DNA from: Flaccisagitta enflata
Lineage: Eukaryota > Chaetognatha > Sagittoidea > Aphragmophora
Reading direction: 5' to 3'
DNA: 64,000 bases
NCBI GenBank assembly: GCA_965153355.1
Contig: OZ231127.1
Span: 70,990,001-71,054,000, forward strand
The notes beneath the pieces are model-generated. The model was not told the origin of the DNA. It saw only the letters and a list, made by a program, of their open reading frames with translations, and searched no databases. This document shows, in pieces, positions 12,160 through 33,706 of this stretch. The number at the start of each line of letters is the position of its first letter. Within the stretch, counting starts at the first letter, position 1. The position numbers and the translations under genes are program-made.

Positions 12160-13134
12160 ACAGGATGTGCAAAAAATTTGGTAAAAACATAAAAGCACAA
12201 AAACCACATTTCTTGATGGCCCAGTAATACAAAATTTGGGGTATAGCCTTTTAATTAGTTCTACTAGATGTTAGAATGTGCTGTTTTTCATAAGAATAAT
12301 CTTGGTTGGCAAAGGAATGAATTATACAGACGGGACCCTTATAAGAGCGGAGGAGGGACCCAAAGTTTTAGCATCACCCCCTAGAGCTTATATGGCTCAA
12401 GCATTCTTCTCACTTGCTATGGCGGTTTACACTTGAGGTGGATATAATTGGCACCACCGTGGCGATTTTTGAATTTCCACCTAGAACACCCTTAGATTTC
12501 GCAAAATCACCTTCTGGCGCCCCCCAAAAAAATGAACAATTTTTTCTCCAATTTTGACAATTTAGGGGTGTTCTAGGTGGAAATTTTAAAATCGCCACGG
12601 TGGCGCCAATTGTATCCACCTAAGGTATATTCCGCCACAGCAAGTTAGAAATTTGCTTGAACTATATAAGCTGTAGGGGTGATGCTAAAACTGGGTCCTC
12701 CTCCTCGCTCTTTCTGTACTCTGGTCAAACTTTCCCATTTCACAGAATTTTATCAGTAACCTGAAGTTTTTCTTCAAATCATTCTCCTGTCTAAACGGTA
12801 TGAGCTAGAGATGCCAGATTAGTCTCAAATGAAAAATATTTTAATTTTCTTTCATTTGAGTCCAATCTGGCATCTATAGCTCAAACCGTTTAGACAGGAG
12901 AATGATTTGAAGAAAAACTTCCAGGTTACTGGTAAAAATTCTTTGAAATGGGAAAGTTTGACCAGAGTATAATTCATTCCTTTGCCAACCAAGATTATTC
13001 TTATGAAAAACGGCACATTCTAACATCTAGTAGAACTAATTAAAAGGCTATACCCCAAATTTTGTATTACTGGGCCATCAAGAAGTGTGGTTTTTGTGCT
13101 TTTATGTTTTTACCAAATTTTTTGCACATCCTGT
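12160..13134. mobile_element. 975-bp TA-flanked compound fold-back element with two internal fold-backs
   Basis: Outer arms: ACAGGATGTGCAAAAAATTT at the left against AAATTTTTTGCACATCCTGT at the right, about 170 bp long, with TA on both sides. Between them lie two further hairpins. One is at about 12335-12715, centred near 12535 (GGCGATTTTTGAATTTCCAC against GTGGAAATTTTAAAATCGCC). The other is at about 12725-12970, centred near 12845 (TTTGAGTCCAATCTGGCATC against GATGCCAGATTAGTCTCAAA). The second hairpin shares the AGATGCCAGATT-GTCTCAAATG motif with the 4.1/5.4 kb fold-backs. No coding capacity. Confidence 0.85.
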
Positions 13135-13737
13135 TAGTCTTAAACGTTTGGGCTGTCATGTACAGTAACCCGCTCAAAATCCGGAATTGCAACAAATGAC
13201 GGGGCCGACCGACCGACCGATAATTTCAAAAACCGATACAAGTACCACAATTGCAATTTTGTACCGATCCAGCAACCAAAAGAATTAGCCAAGCATATAC
13301 CTGTTACAAGACGTGTTGCATGTGTTATCTTTAAAGGGGTGAAAAAGAAATAGCTAAGGACTGTCTGACCTGAGGAATAAATCAACAGAGAGAAGCGCTT
13401 TCACGCGATTCTGAAATTATACCCGGCATTTGTTTATTTGTTAACGTCCTAAATGGATAATTGGATATCTGTAAATGTTATACGACATCCTGCACCAAAA
13501 ATACATTTACATGGGTATCGCTCATTGATCGATGTGATTATTATTGGACGTTGGTATTCCTTGCGTTAACTTTATTGTTACGAGTATTTATTTACCATTC
13601 TTTATTTTCCATAAATAACATGTTGGGAGGCAACTTCTCCGCCGTCTAGATAGTAACAGACGGACGAGTCAACGTGTCTCCCTTTAGAAACTGCTTGCTA
13701 GAAAACTGCTTACAATTTGAACTGTTGATTGTGCTCG

Positions 13738-15334
13738 ATGGGTATGGGTTCTCTGGTGCAATTGGGGATCGGCGTGGGCGTCGCGCTCGGCGTCGGCATT
13801 CTCACCGTCGTGGGTCTAAAACTCTTTTGGGGCAAAAAGAAGAAGAAAATCACGCTCGAAGCCAGCAACGTTAATTATCCCCTCAAGCTAGTTGATCGGG
13901 TACACTCTGCCACAAATTCGTTTTGAATGCTGGAAAAAGGGCCCCGACTGACCTGTCAACTGACTTACAATCTGATACAGTGACTCATACAATCATAAAA
14001 CGATTAGGCAATGAATCGATATGTTCCAAGTGAAGAAGGGGCTTGAGAGGGGAAGGCCTAGTTAGGGTTTGATGCTATTTCTCTTTTCCGCCTTATCATC
14101 AGGAGGAAATAAGTCCAGACACGAGGCGTTTCCGATTCGCTTTACCGAGTGACGAACACTGTTTAGGATTGCCGGTCGGCCAACATGTCTACTTGTCCGC
14201 CAAGTACGATTTCCCGAATAATGAATGGGAGATTGTGATGCTACACGAGGAACAAAATTAGTTAAGCAGAACTGGTTGCCAAGTAACGGACTACCAGTTC
14301 TTCCTGTAGAGTTTCTAGAATTTGAATGAATAGTAGCAACTGATGAATTGAACCACAGATTGCGGTAGATGAAAGCTTATTTCACTAGGCTAGGACTTTC
14401 TTTATCCATTAACTCCCTAGAATCAACGGAGAATTGGTGATCCGTCCTTACACTCCGACGTCTTCCGACGACGATTTGGGTTTCGTAGATCTCGTCATCA
14501 AAGTCTACTTCCCCAATGTGCATCCTCGATTCCCCGACGGCGGCAAAATGTCGCAGTATTTGGAGAAGATGGAGTTAGGATCAACCATCAACTTCAGAGG
14601 GCCTTCGGGACATCTAGTTTACGGCGGAGGCGGACAGTTTATCATCAGAAAGGATAAGAAATCGCCCGAAGAAAGGAAAATGGCGAAAAAAGTAAGTCAG
14701 CGCTTAACCACCGAACGTTAGGTGTCCTGACTTTCCTTTCCTTTTGTCGATTCTTCCTCCAATTTTCTGCTCCCTCTTCTCTCCCCCCCCCCCCCCATCA
14801 TTTTCCTTCAACATGTCTTATTTCGTATTTCGTCCCCCCCTCCCCCCTTGTTGAACAGGTTGGCATGATCGCCGGTGGCACTGGCATCACCCCGATGCTG
14901 CAGCTCATCCGAGCCGCGTTGAAGGACCCTCGTGACAGGACGAAAATGTGGCTGATATTCGCCAATCAGACGGAGAACGACATCTTGCTGCGGACCGAGT
15001 TGGAGGAAGTTGCCGCGGAACATCCGGATCGCTTTCAACTGTGGTACACTCTGGATCGACCTGATGAAGGATGGAAGTACAGCAAAGGGTTCATCAACGT
15101 CGAAATGATCAAAGCGCATTTGCCCCCACCCGGAGACGACACTCTCGTTCTCATGTGTGGACCGCCTCCCATGTGAGTGTGAAACGCGAGATGAGTTTTG
15201 AAGGGTGACATTTTTTCTTTTTTCGATGCGTCATTCTGCCAATTTGCATTTTGCCATCATTCAGGATCAACTTCGCTTGCAAGCCTGCTTTGGCCGAGTT
15301 GGGTCACTCCGAAGAACGGCAATTTGCCTACTAA
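13738..15334 (+). CDS. CYB5R3: NADH-cytochrome b5 reductase
   Basis: Five exons, 13738-13899, 14103-14203, 14421-14691, 14859-15172 and 15265-15334, all GT-AG with matching phases, give 305 residues, the usual size of animal CYB5R. It moves electrons from NADH through FAD to cytochrome b5 for fatty-acid desaturation, sterol synthesis and methaemoglobin reduction. Visible motifs: a hydrophobic anchor at residues ~5-30; YPLKLVDR; the FAD-binding [11 protein letters not shown] (split-codon junction after YLSAK restores [13 protein letters not shown]); GKMSQYLE; the NADH-binding [10 protein letters not shown]; and CGPPPM near the C-terminus. The C-terminus ERQFAY is aromatic, close to the family's FVF-type end. 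The N-terminus MGMGSL resembles an N-myristoylation signal like that of mammalian CYB5R3, compatible with outer-mitochondrial or ER membrane attachment. A C-run (~14787-14799) lies in intron 4. CYB5R1/2 types cannot be strictly excluded. Confidence 0.92.
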
Positions 15335-15941
15335 GAAGCCTTTGTAACTGTGATCATTATGTATGAAGATGCCTCATGTGCAAACGGTATTCAAGAGTGT
15401 TTGGCCTAGACGCATCTCGTCGACATAACGGTCCATGAAAAGAGGAAAAATATGTAGCAGAATGTTTTTTTCGCGCGACGCCTGATTTCTGGTTTGCCGC
15501 CTCATTTCTCTCTCGATTGAGCAATTATTATGCTGATGGATCTCAACTTGTCCATAGCCGCTATCATAAGTAATACCCTGTATTTTTTTTGTCTTTTATT
15601 GAATTGCGTATTTCAGACAATTTAAACTAGTTTTTCTACTTATGTTACAAAATTTTCAGACTTGTCATCTTTTCCTAGTCGGCTTTATTTGTACTCAAGA
15701 TAGTGATCCTTTGTATTTGCTCGCGGTATACACAAGAAAGATGACTCTTTTACTGTTTTGATTTTTGGTTGATTTATTTGCTTTTATTTAGGAATTAGGA
15801 CGACCATACTAGCGTCTTCTTCATAGATCGTGGCAGCGACTGAAACAGCCGAGGCTTTCTCGAATGACATAAATTTCTTGTTCTTTCCAAAAGGACTTGG
15901 TAAACTTTACAATACTGTTACTTAATTATACTACGTCGACG
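15335..15941. other. Intergenic between CYB5R and alanine aminotransferase genes
   Basis: About 600 bp, AT-rich, same-strand spacing. It should contain the CYB5R 3' UTR and the aminotransferase promoter; no specific regulatory motif is confidently seen. Confidence 0.5.
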
Positions 15942-18802
15942 ATGGCGGGCGGATCGACGCTCAGTTTTCTCCGCGCCTCCAACCGCTCTTCCGCTTCCGT
16001 TTTGTTCAAAACTTTGTCCGTGCCCACTCTAACGCCATCTCTCGCCTCTCGCCGCACCATGCTCACGGCCGAGACCATGAATCCCAAAATCAAGAAGGCG
16101 AGTTTCATCATGTTGTCTTAATGACTATCATGTTGTAGCTTAGCAGTGTTCCTCCTATTCTGTTTTACTGCTTTTCTTTCGCTGGGGTTTCGCCCTCAAG
16201 TTCCTTTTATGTCCTCTGTTTCCTATGATGGCGTCTTTGACCACAAAATGTTACTTTTCGTGTCATTTCTTTGCTGTTATTAGGTTGAGTATGCCGTGAG
16301 AGGACCGATCGTGGTTCGCGCTGCCGAGATTGAGAAGGAATTAATCGGAGGCGCTGAGAAGCCCTTCGATCACGTGACAAGAGCCAATATCGGCGACTGT
16401 CACGCTGTTGGGAATCAACCCATCACCTTTATCAGACAGGTGGAAATTCTAACAAGAAGTAGAAACGTTCAATGAAACTTAAGAAGAAAATACCCATGTT
16501 GAAAGTGGAAGTTACTTGTCTGAACATTGTAGAACGGGCATATTGTATTGGTGTAATGGAGTTTCTAAGAAATATTTGGCAATGATTGTACCAGTATTTC
16601 ACAACTGCATACTAGGTCTGGGAGTCTAGTTCATAATCATTGTTCAAAATAATATCTGTGTATCTTCCCGACGAAGGTTAAATCAGCCTAAAATATGGGG
16701 AAACAGTTAATGTTGCAGTTTGTTTGCTCTATTTTTTGATTCATTATTCTAATATCTTTTCAGGTGTTGGCTTGTTGTCTGTATCCGGAGTTGATGGAGG
16801 TTGCTAGCTTTCCGACCGACGTTGTAGCGCGAGCAAAGCATTTACTCTCTGGTAAAATGTTACGATTTTCTCGCATCCTGTCTAGCTTTTCATACTGAAT
16901 TACTGATTCAGATGGTTATGGTGCATTATCATGGAGAGATTGTTAATTGTCTATTGTGCCGATTTGCAGGCTGTGCGGGACAATCGATGGGATCCTACAC
17001 TGACTCGGCGGGGATTGAGCTGGTTTGTGATGACCAAGGCTATTCCTAAAAACTGATTTTGATTGAAATTGCCCCGATTCCATCAATCTCCTTTTTCATC
17101 GCGTACCCTCTACACATTTCCCCCTTTTAGGTGCGTAAAGATGTTGCGAAATACATAAAAGAGCGCGACGGTGGAATTCATTGCGATCCTGCTAACGTCT
17201 TCCTGACGACCGGCGCGAGTGACGCTATTAGAACCGTGATGAAGTTACTGCTCCACGCCGAAGGGTCCACTCCAGTCGGCGTGATGATTCCACTGCCGCA
17301 GTATCCTCTCTATTCGGCAACGATAGCAGAATTCGGCGCAAGACAAATCAGGTTTTGATGATGAAATCGCCTCTTGATCTCATTGATTCCCTAATTCACT
17401 TCGTTCATTTAATTTTTCATTTCTTTCATTTTATTCATGTTCTTTATTTATATTCATTTCTTTTCATTTCATTTATATCATTTAATTTTGTACTTTCTGG
17501 CATGGCATTCACGTTTTTCAGGTCACTCATGTATTTCATTCATTTTTAATCATTTCGTACATTTTGATCATTGATTTTCCTTTGCATTTTGCAATCAGTT
17601 ACTATCTCAACGAAGAATCTGGGTGGTCTCTGGATCCGGCAGAGTTGAAGCGCGCCATCGGCGAAGCGAGGGGCGACTGCAATCCAGGTAAAAGGCACTT
17701 GTCATGGGCAAATGCCGATGAGAAAACCCCTCTCTCAATTCTACTATCATCTGGCCTCCATGGTTGACATGACAACCAAACAAGCAAACTATCACTCGGT
17801 CTTTCAGCAATGGAAAGTTAAATTATGTTACCTCCTACCTTACGCTCTAAAATATTTACTCCCCTTCAGGTGCTATCTGCGTGATCAATCCGGGCAACCC
17901 AACGGGTCAAGTGTTAACCCGAGACAACATCGAAGCCGTGATTCACTTCGCCAAAGAAGAGGGACTTTTCATTCTCGCTGACGAAGTGTACCAGTCCAAC
18001 GTGTACGCCGAAGGCTCGAAGTTCCACTCGTTTAAAAAAGTGATGATGGAGATGGGCGGAGAATACGCTGAACTTCCGTTGGCCTCCTTCCATTCCATGT
18101 CCAAAGGATGGCAAGGGGAATGCGGACTCAGAGGCGGCTACATGGAAGTAAGTACGCCCGGTGGTCGGATACTTGAAAATGCGAGCGTTTTTATTGTCTT
18201 GACCCAAGCTAGTAACCAAGCTAGTAATTATTCGCAGTTGAGTACAAAACCAACTTAAGTAAAACTGCACGCGAATGATCCTCAATCTTTTCCAGGTGGT
18301 AAACATGGATCCGTTCGTGAAAGCTCAACTGATCAAACTAGTCTCGACGAAACTTTGTTCCTCGACGGTGGGCCAATGCGCCATGTCGATCGTGACCAAC
18401 GAACCCAAACCGGGCGACCCCTCTTACGAACTTTTCATCGAAGAAAAGACGCGAGTCTTGGACACTCTGAAGAAAAAGGCCCAATTGGTGGCGGAAACGT
18501 TCAATTCCATCCCCGGGATAACGTGTCAGCCCGTGATGGGCGCCATGTACACTTTCCCGACCGTCCAACTGCCGGCTAAAGCCGTGGAAGCCGCCAAAGC
18601 CGATGGCAAGTCACCAGACGCCTTTTATTGCTTCGCTCTCTTGGAGGAGACGGGACTTTGCGTGGTGCCCGGGTCGGGGTTTGGACAAAGACCCGGTACC
18701 CATCATTTCAGAATGACCATTTTACCACCCTTTGAAACTATCGAGAAAAACATGACGCTCTTTAAAGACTTCCATATGAAGTTCATGGAGAAATATGCCT
18801 GA
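15942..18802 (+). CDS. GPT: Alanine aminotransferase (PLP-dependent), probably mitochondrial
   Basis: Eight exons: 15942-16097, 16284-16439, 16764-16851, 16970-17022, 17131-17351, 17599-17687, 17870-18147, 18296-18802; 515 residues. The enzyme interconverts alanine + 2-oxoglutarate and pyruvate + glutamate using pyridoxal phosphate. Motifs: [42 protein letters not shown] (cofactor phosphate region), [48 protein letters not shown] (the Lys in SMSKG is the PLP Schiff-base residue), and [20 protein letters not shown]. The ~40-residue Ser/Arg-rich leader lacking acidic residues suggests mitochondrial import. The first intron starts with GC (AAG/GCGAGT), not GT. That junction yields KKVEYAVRG exactly, and the nearest GT would break frame. 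All other introns are GT-AG. Confidence 0.95.
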
Positions 18803-19727
18803 ATGTTTTGTTTCGCAGAGCGGTGAAAGGGTGAAATGTTTTTTATTTCTTGGGTAAAATGTTATCAGGCGAAAATGCTAATTCCTATGATCAAGCTTTT
18901 TTGGCAAAATTGGCAGCTTTGTGGGCGGTGGACTACGCAGTCCTCATTCTTTTACTGTTGATCAGTTGTGTTGCTTTTCTCGGTTCCGGCGTCTGATATC
19001 TTACCTCTACCGTCTGTCCGTTCATTATGGAGGGCAACGTGCCATCATTTGACAAACGTCGCTTTTTTGTTAACACTCATGTCTCCCCCTTTAAATCTAA
19101 AACGATCTCGAATACACTGCGTTGTGATTATCATCCCAGACAAGTATTATCTATCCACGAAGCGGCCTCTTCGGGACTGCCTTGTTTGTTTTGTTTTGTT
19201 TTTGGGTGCCTTAGAGCTTCTTAAGTCATTTTTATAAATATGCATGTTTCAGATTTATCGTTCAGTGTTTACACTCACACACATCCAAAATTTCAAATGT
19301 TTATCATTCTTTATCGAGTAACATGTGCACTATAACATCCATCCGCGCTTCGTCTGTTTATGTGATGTTAGGATGAGAACGATATAGTCGTAGTATTTGA
19401 ATTCTAATGGATTTTTCAGCTGCATCTGTGGTCATGTGGTCGCCATGTCAATTAAAAGAAGAATGTAATTTTGTTCGATTCCTGCATTTTGTCAATCGAT
19501 ATTAAACGTTTCAACACGCTCTAGCATCTACATTAAACACGTGCGTGATACTTCTTGTGTTTTTGTCCATCAATAAAAGCATTTACAAATTTGATGATTT
19601 CTATTTTTACTCTTCCAAATCTAATCTGTGTTACTGTCACTTGCGACACACACACACGAAAAAAGAATCTTTATTGATTCACACAAATTTGAGCACTGTG
19701 AGTGAACAAAAAACTTAGTCGTCAACA
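18803..19727. other. Intergenic between aminotransferase and TMEM205-like genes
   Basis: No conserved frame. AATAAAAG near 19572 could be part of a polyadenylation signal. A short CACACACA run at 19650-19660 precedes the next start. Open frames at 18968-19237 look random. Confidence 0.5.
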
Positions 19728-20045
19728 ATGGCGGGAATGTTATCGAAGATCGTTCCCATACTGAACTCGATGTCGACTGAATTGAAGGCGGCGGCGACTC
19801 TGGGAATGACAGTGCCCGCGGTTTATTTCTTGCTTCCGGCTTCGGCGGGTTCTCCCTCCACCCAGTTGATCCATCTCTCGGCCCTATCTTTCCAGGTGAG
19901 GCATATTAGATTCCTCAATCCTCACGAGTCTTGTACATCCTCATCTTCAAGACTTCAATATGGGTCATTAAATCGCCTTACATTTATGACGCAATTTTCT
20001 CTCCCCATTCTCTCTCTCTCGCTCTCTCTCTCGCTCTCTCTCTCG

Positions 20046-20114
<69 letters not shown>

Positions 20115-21829
20115 GTACGGCATGCACGCTTGGGTGTCATCGGTGGGTGGATCAACCATGTTCTTCAACATGCCTCGTCATTTATTCGGCCGCGTTCAGT
20201 CCAAACTATTTCCCAAGTACTTTCTCATATCATCTGTCACGTCGGTCATAGCATTGGGATCATTCGCTCTCATGTATCCTTTTGCCAGCTGGGATGGAGA
20301 CGTCAAAACCAAAGGCAAGTTTTACATGGAATGGGACGGGGGATTGGAATCAAGTAGCATAGTATATTCCAGAGCCATATCTATGGCCAGAGGTGCCGAT
20401 TCCGTCCTGCTGCCGCGTAGCATGAAAAATCCGGCAAAAGCTACCGTACTTCTGTTAAATTCACAAGCTATGGACTATACAAAGGCTTTTTCCCTCCTCT
20501 TCCCCTCATCTGTCAACAATGAACAACTTCGCTTTTAAGGGGTGGCATTCGCAATCCCCTCCACATTTACCTGACCTGATTCAGGAAATGGCGCTGTGAT
20601 GTAAAAAGCCACATATGCACCTAGGTAAGAGAAATTTTGACCAAATAAATTTTCACTTCTCTCACAAATTGAGCAAGAGCCACAATTAGCCCAAAAAAGA
20701 ATCTGGGCCAGGGTTCACACCTGTTGTGTGTTTATTCTCGTATGCATTGATAAGATAGAGAGAGCCACTGGATTAAAAATTTTTCCATGAAATTTTTTCT
20801 ATGATTATACCTTCTAACAAACTGAAACCGTGCAAAGTTAATGAATGATTTTTAAATATATTCATTCAGACTTATTCATTTGCAAGATTGATACAATCTT
20901 TCTTTATACAATAGAATATTGAAAAGCTTGACGCTGAGAAGGGTTGGGTTCTTGTTTAAGGAAGTTTTTGGCGTGCATAATTGAAAAAAACTGCAATATG
21001 CAAATGAGGTTTTCATCCACCAAGACTAGAAATGAAACGGTAGTGATTCGAGGAATGTGAAATTACCTGCGCAAGATTTGTTCCTCTCTTCCTCTCTGGC
21101 CCTTTTTCCTCCATTAAACCCCCCCCTGGCTGGCCGCAACTGCCGCACTTTAGCGATCACCTGCGGCGTAGCATTGCTACCATGCTACACAGAATCGGCA
21201 CCTCTGTCTATGGCAAATGGAAATCCAACGTTGGCAGAAGAACGGCTTGTGTAGTATGGATGTTTGCTAAGTAGGTTTTGCTAAATGGAAAACTAGGAGT
21301 GATGCGCGTAGCAACAAGTCAGTGAGGGCTCACAAGGCCCTCTTCCATATCTTTGAGTTTGGGTATAGCTATATATATAGTGAGGAATATTGTTCCACCT
21401 ATCATATACAAATGCATCCACCTTTGCAACAGAAAAGGATTTTTTTTCTCTACCACCTCGTCCTTCTCCTACCAACTCCCCACCCTACCCACCATCGCAG
21501 GCATCCTTCTCGGTTGCGGTTTAGCGGGCAATTTAATGAACACTTTTTACTTCGGCCCCGCGTCGACCCGCGTCATGTGGACTTGCCAAGCGTATGAGAA
21601 ATCCGCGAATAACGGACATCAAGTCGGAGTGATGAAGTTCGATATGTCCGCGCTGGAACCCAAACAAATCGAGAAATACAACAAAGTGCGCGGCAAATTT
21701 GGCGCTCTGCACGGCATCTCCGTCCTGTTGAATTTGGGCGTTATCGTCGCGCACACCATTTACTTTTACCTTTTGGCTAAGCAGCTCGCCGGAGTCATGC
21801 CCGTCACCATCGACGCGGAACTGTCGTGA
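19728..21829 (+). CDS. TMEM205: TMEM205-like multi-pass membrane protein
   Basis: Three exons, 19728-19895, 20116-20314 and 21501-21829, give 231 residues. Exon 1 has a hydrophobic segment (TLGMTVPAVYFLLPASA). Exon 2 has the family block YGMHAWVSSVGGSTMFFNMPRH followed by FGRVQSKLFPKYF and a second membrane segment. Exon 3 has ILLGCGLAGNLMNTFYFGP-STRVMW and a last hydrophobic span (ISVLLNLGVIVAHTIYFYLL). This order matches TMEM205 (DUF4149), a four-helix protein known from cisplatin resistance work; its molecular job is unsettled. The second intron uses a GC donor with perfect context (AAAG/GCAAGT). It alone gives phase 1, needed to join to the acceptor at 21500. The first acceptor sits directly after a ~100-bp CT microsatellite. 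The N-terminal extension before YGMHAW is longer than in the human protein. Confidence 0.87.
20010..20114. repeat. (CT)n microsatellite serving as polypyrimidine tract
   Basis: TCTCTCG units grade into pure CT up to TCCAG at 20115, the acceptor of TMEM205 exon 2. The repeat is therefore the polypyrimidine tract of that intron. Confidence 0.95.
21245..21410 (+). repeat. Dispersed ~150-bp repeat (copy 1), TMEM205 intron 2
   Basis: Contains GGAGTGATGCGCGTAG, then CAGTGAGGGCTCACAAGGCC, CTCTTCCATATCTT and ATTGTTCCACCTATCAT. The same string recurs inverted at 45545-45690 and twice in tandem at 47175-47355. Confidence 0.8.
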
Positions 21830-22281
21830 CAGTTGGGCGGGAAATGACTTAAAACTGTGTTCTTAGTATGGGTAGTCTCCTTGAAAGTGGAATAGTGGAT
21901 TAGACTGGCACACCGATTCATGATGAGTCTTTTTAGCCCAATGGAGAAATGATTTATCGATTCACCTTGATTATGTTAACTCTTCAACGCTTACCGACTA
22001 ATGGCTGGATTCATTTTTGTGATTCTTGTTGATTTATGGTTTGGTCGATCTTTTTGAAGATTGCTAGCCTATTTATTTTATCCTAAGTTTTTCTCCCTAC
22101 AGATCATACCAATTTGAATTGGATGATTTAGATCTAGGGAAGAAAAGGTAGGTTGCCTGTATTGTGTTTTTTAAGACTTGACCATTGATTAATCTGACCG
22201 ACTTCTACAAGGCGGTAGTTACACAGCACAATTTATATTGCATACGTTCTTGCTCAATCCCTTTATTTTTCCGTCGACCAG
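21830..22281. other. Intergenic between TMEM205-like and DLD genes
   Basis: 450 bp of AT-rich sequence with no recognisable feature apart from the expected UTR and promoter. Confidence 0.45.
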
Positions 22282-32801
<10,520 letters not shown>

Positions 32802-33706
32802 TGAGGAATGATATCACCAACGGCGAATTGATGTGTTTGCGTGATAGTGATCAAGGAGGAAGGAGTGAGGATTTCAAAAAGACGGACCGATAAAGAAAGA
32901 GAAGGATAGCTACAATTGTAGTTGAATATGAGATATGGACAATTTCAGTAAGCTACGTTCGCAACATGGAAATGACGGATATTTAAAAATAAGCCGATGC
33001 TTCCGTATTTTGAACTATGTTGATAAAGCTGCCCGGATTCCTTTGAGTTTTTTTTTTAAAAAGCATGTAGGTTTGTAACGTGTTCATTTTTCTTCTCTTG
33101 TAGCTTAAGATTGCTTAATATATCGCGCAGTGATCAATCCCCACCATCGCTCAACCAGGCTTTAAAAACAAAAAGAAAAAAAAGACTCACTTTATGAGAA
33201 AAGCCTTTCTCCACAAACGGTTGTGTATGGAAAACGCTTTATATCCTCAGTCCTCTCACATGCGTAAATTATTATTTTATTTCATTTGGCTAGCCCATAT
33301 CATTTTACTGATTTTTTTACTTTTTCCGTTTCATCAATAGAAAGTTCTGGTGCAGTTCAATGCAACTGAAGTACCATTTAAACTCAAACATGTCATCACG
33401 ATGCTGATTTTAAGCATTGGTTGTTGAGTCTTTTGAGGAGTGACGTGGCATTAATACAGTTCGGCCCACTCACGGTAAGCCAACGTCGACGATAGGTGGC
33501 CCATGAGTTGTTTACGTTGACGAGTTGCTCTTTATGCAACACAATGCCTTGTCTGTCACTTTCATTATACGGATTCGTTAACAGTATAAAACGACGAAGG
33601 GTTCTTACAATCACGAAAACCATCACTTAACGTCAATGGGTCCATATCAGGTTTTATAAATCACGCAATTAAGCTAAAGCACGTTAAATTAATCAGGCTC
33701 CCAGCC
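32802..33706. other. Intergenic between DLD and HSF genes
   Basis: About 900 bp, AT-rich. No inverted NGAAN array (heat-shock element) strong enough to claim, and no open frame of note. Confidence 0.5.

Noticed and set aside
33130-33706. Heat-shock elements upstream of the HSF gene
   Set aside because: No run of three or more inverted NGAAN units could be pointed to with confidence.
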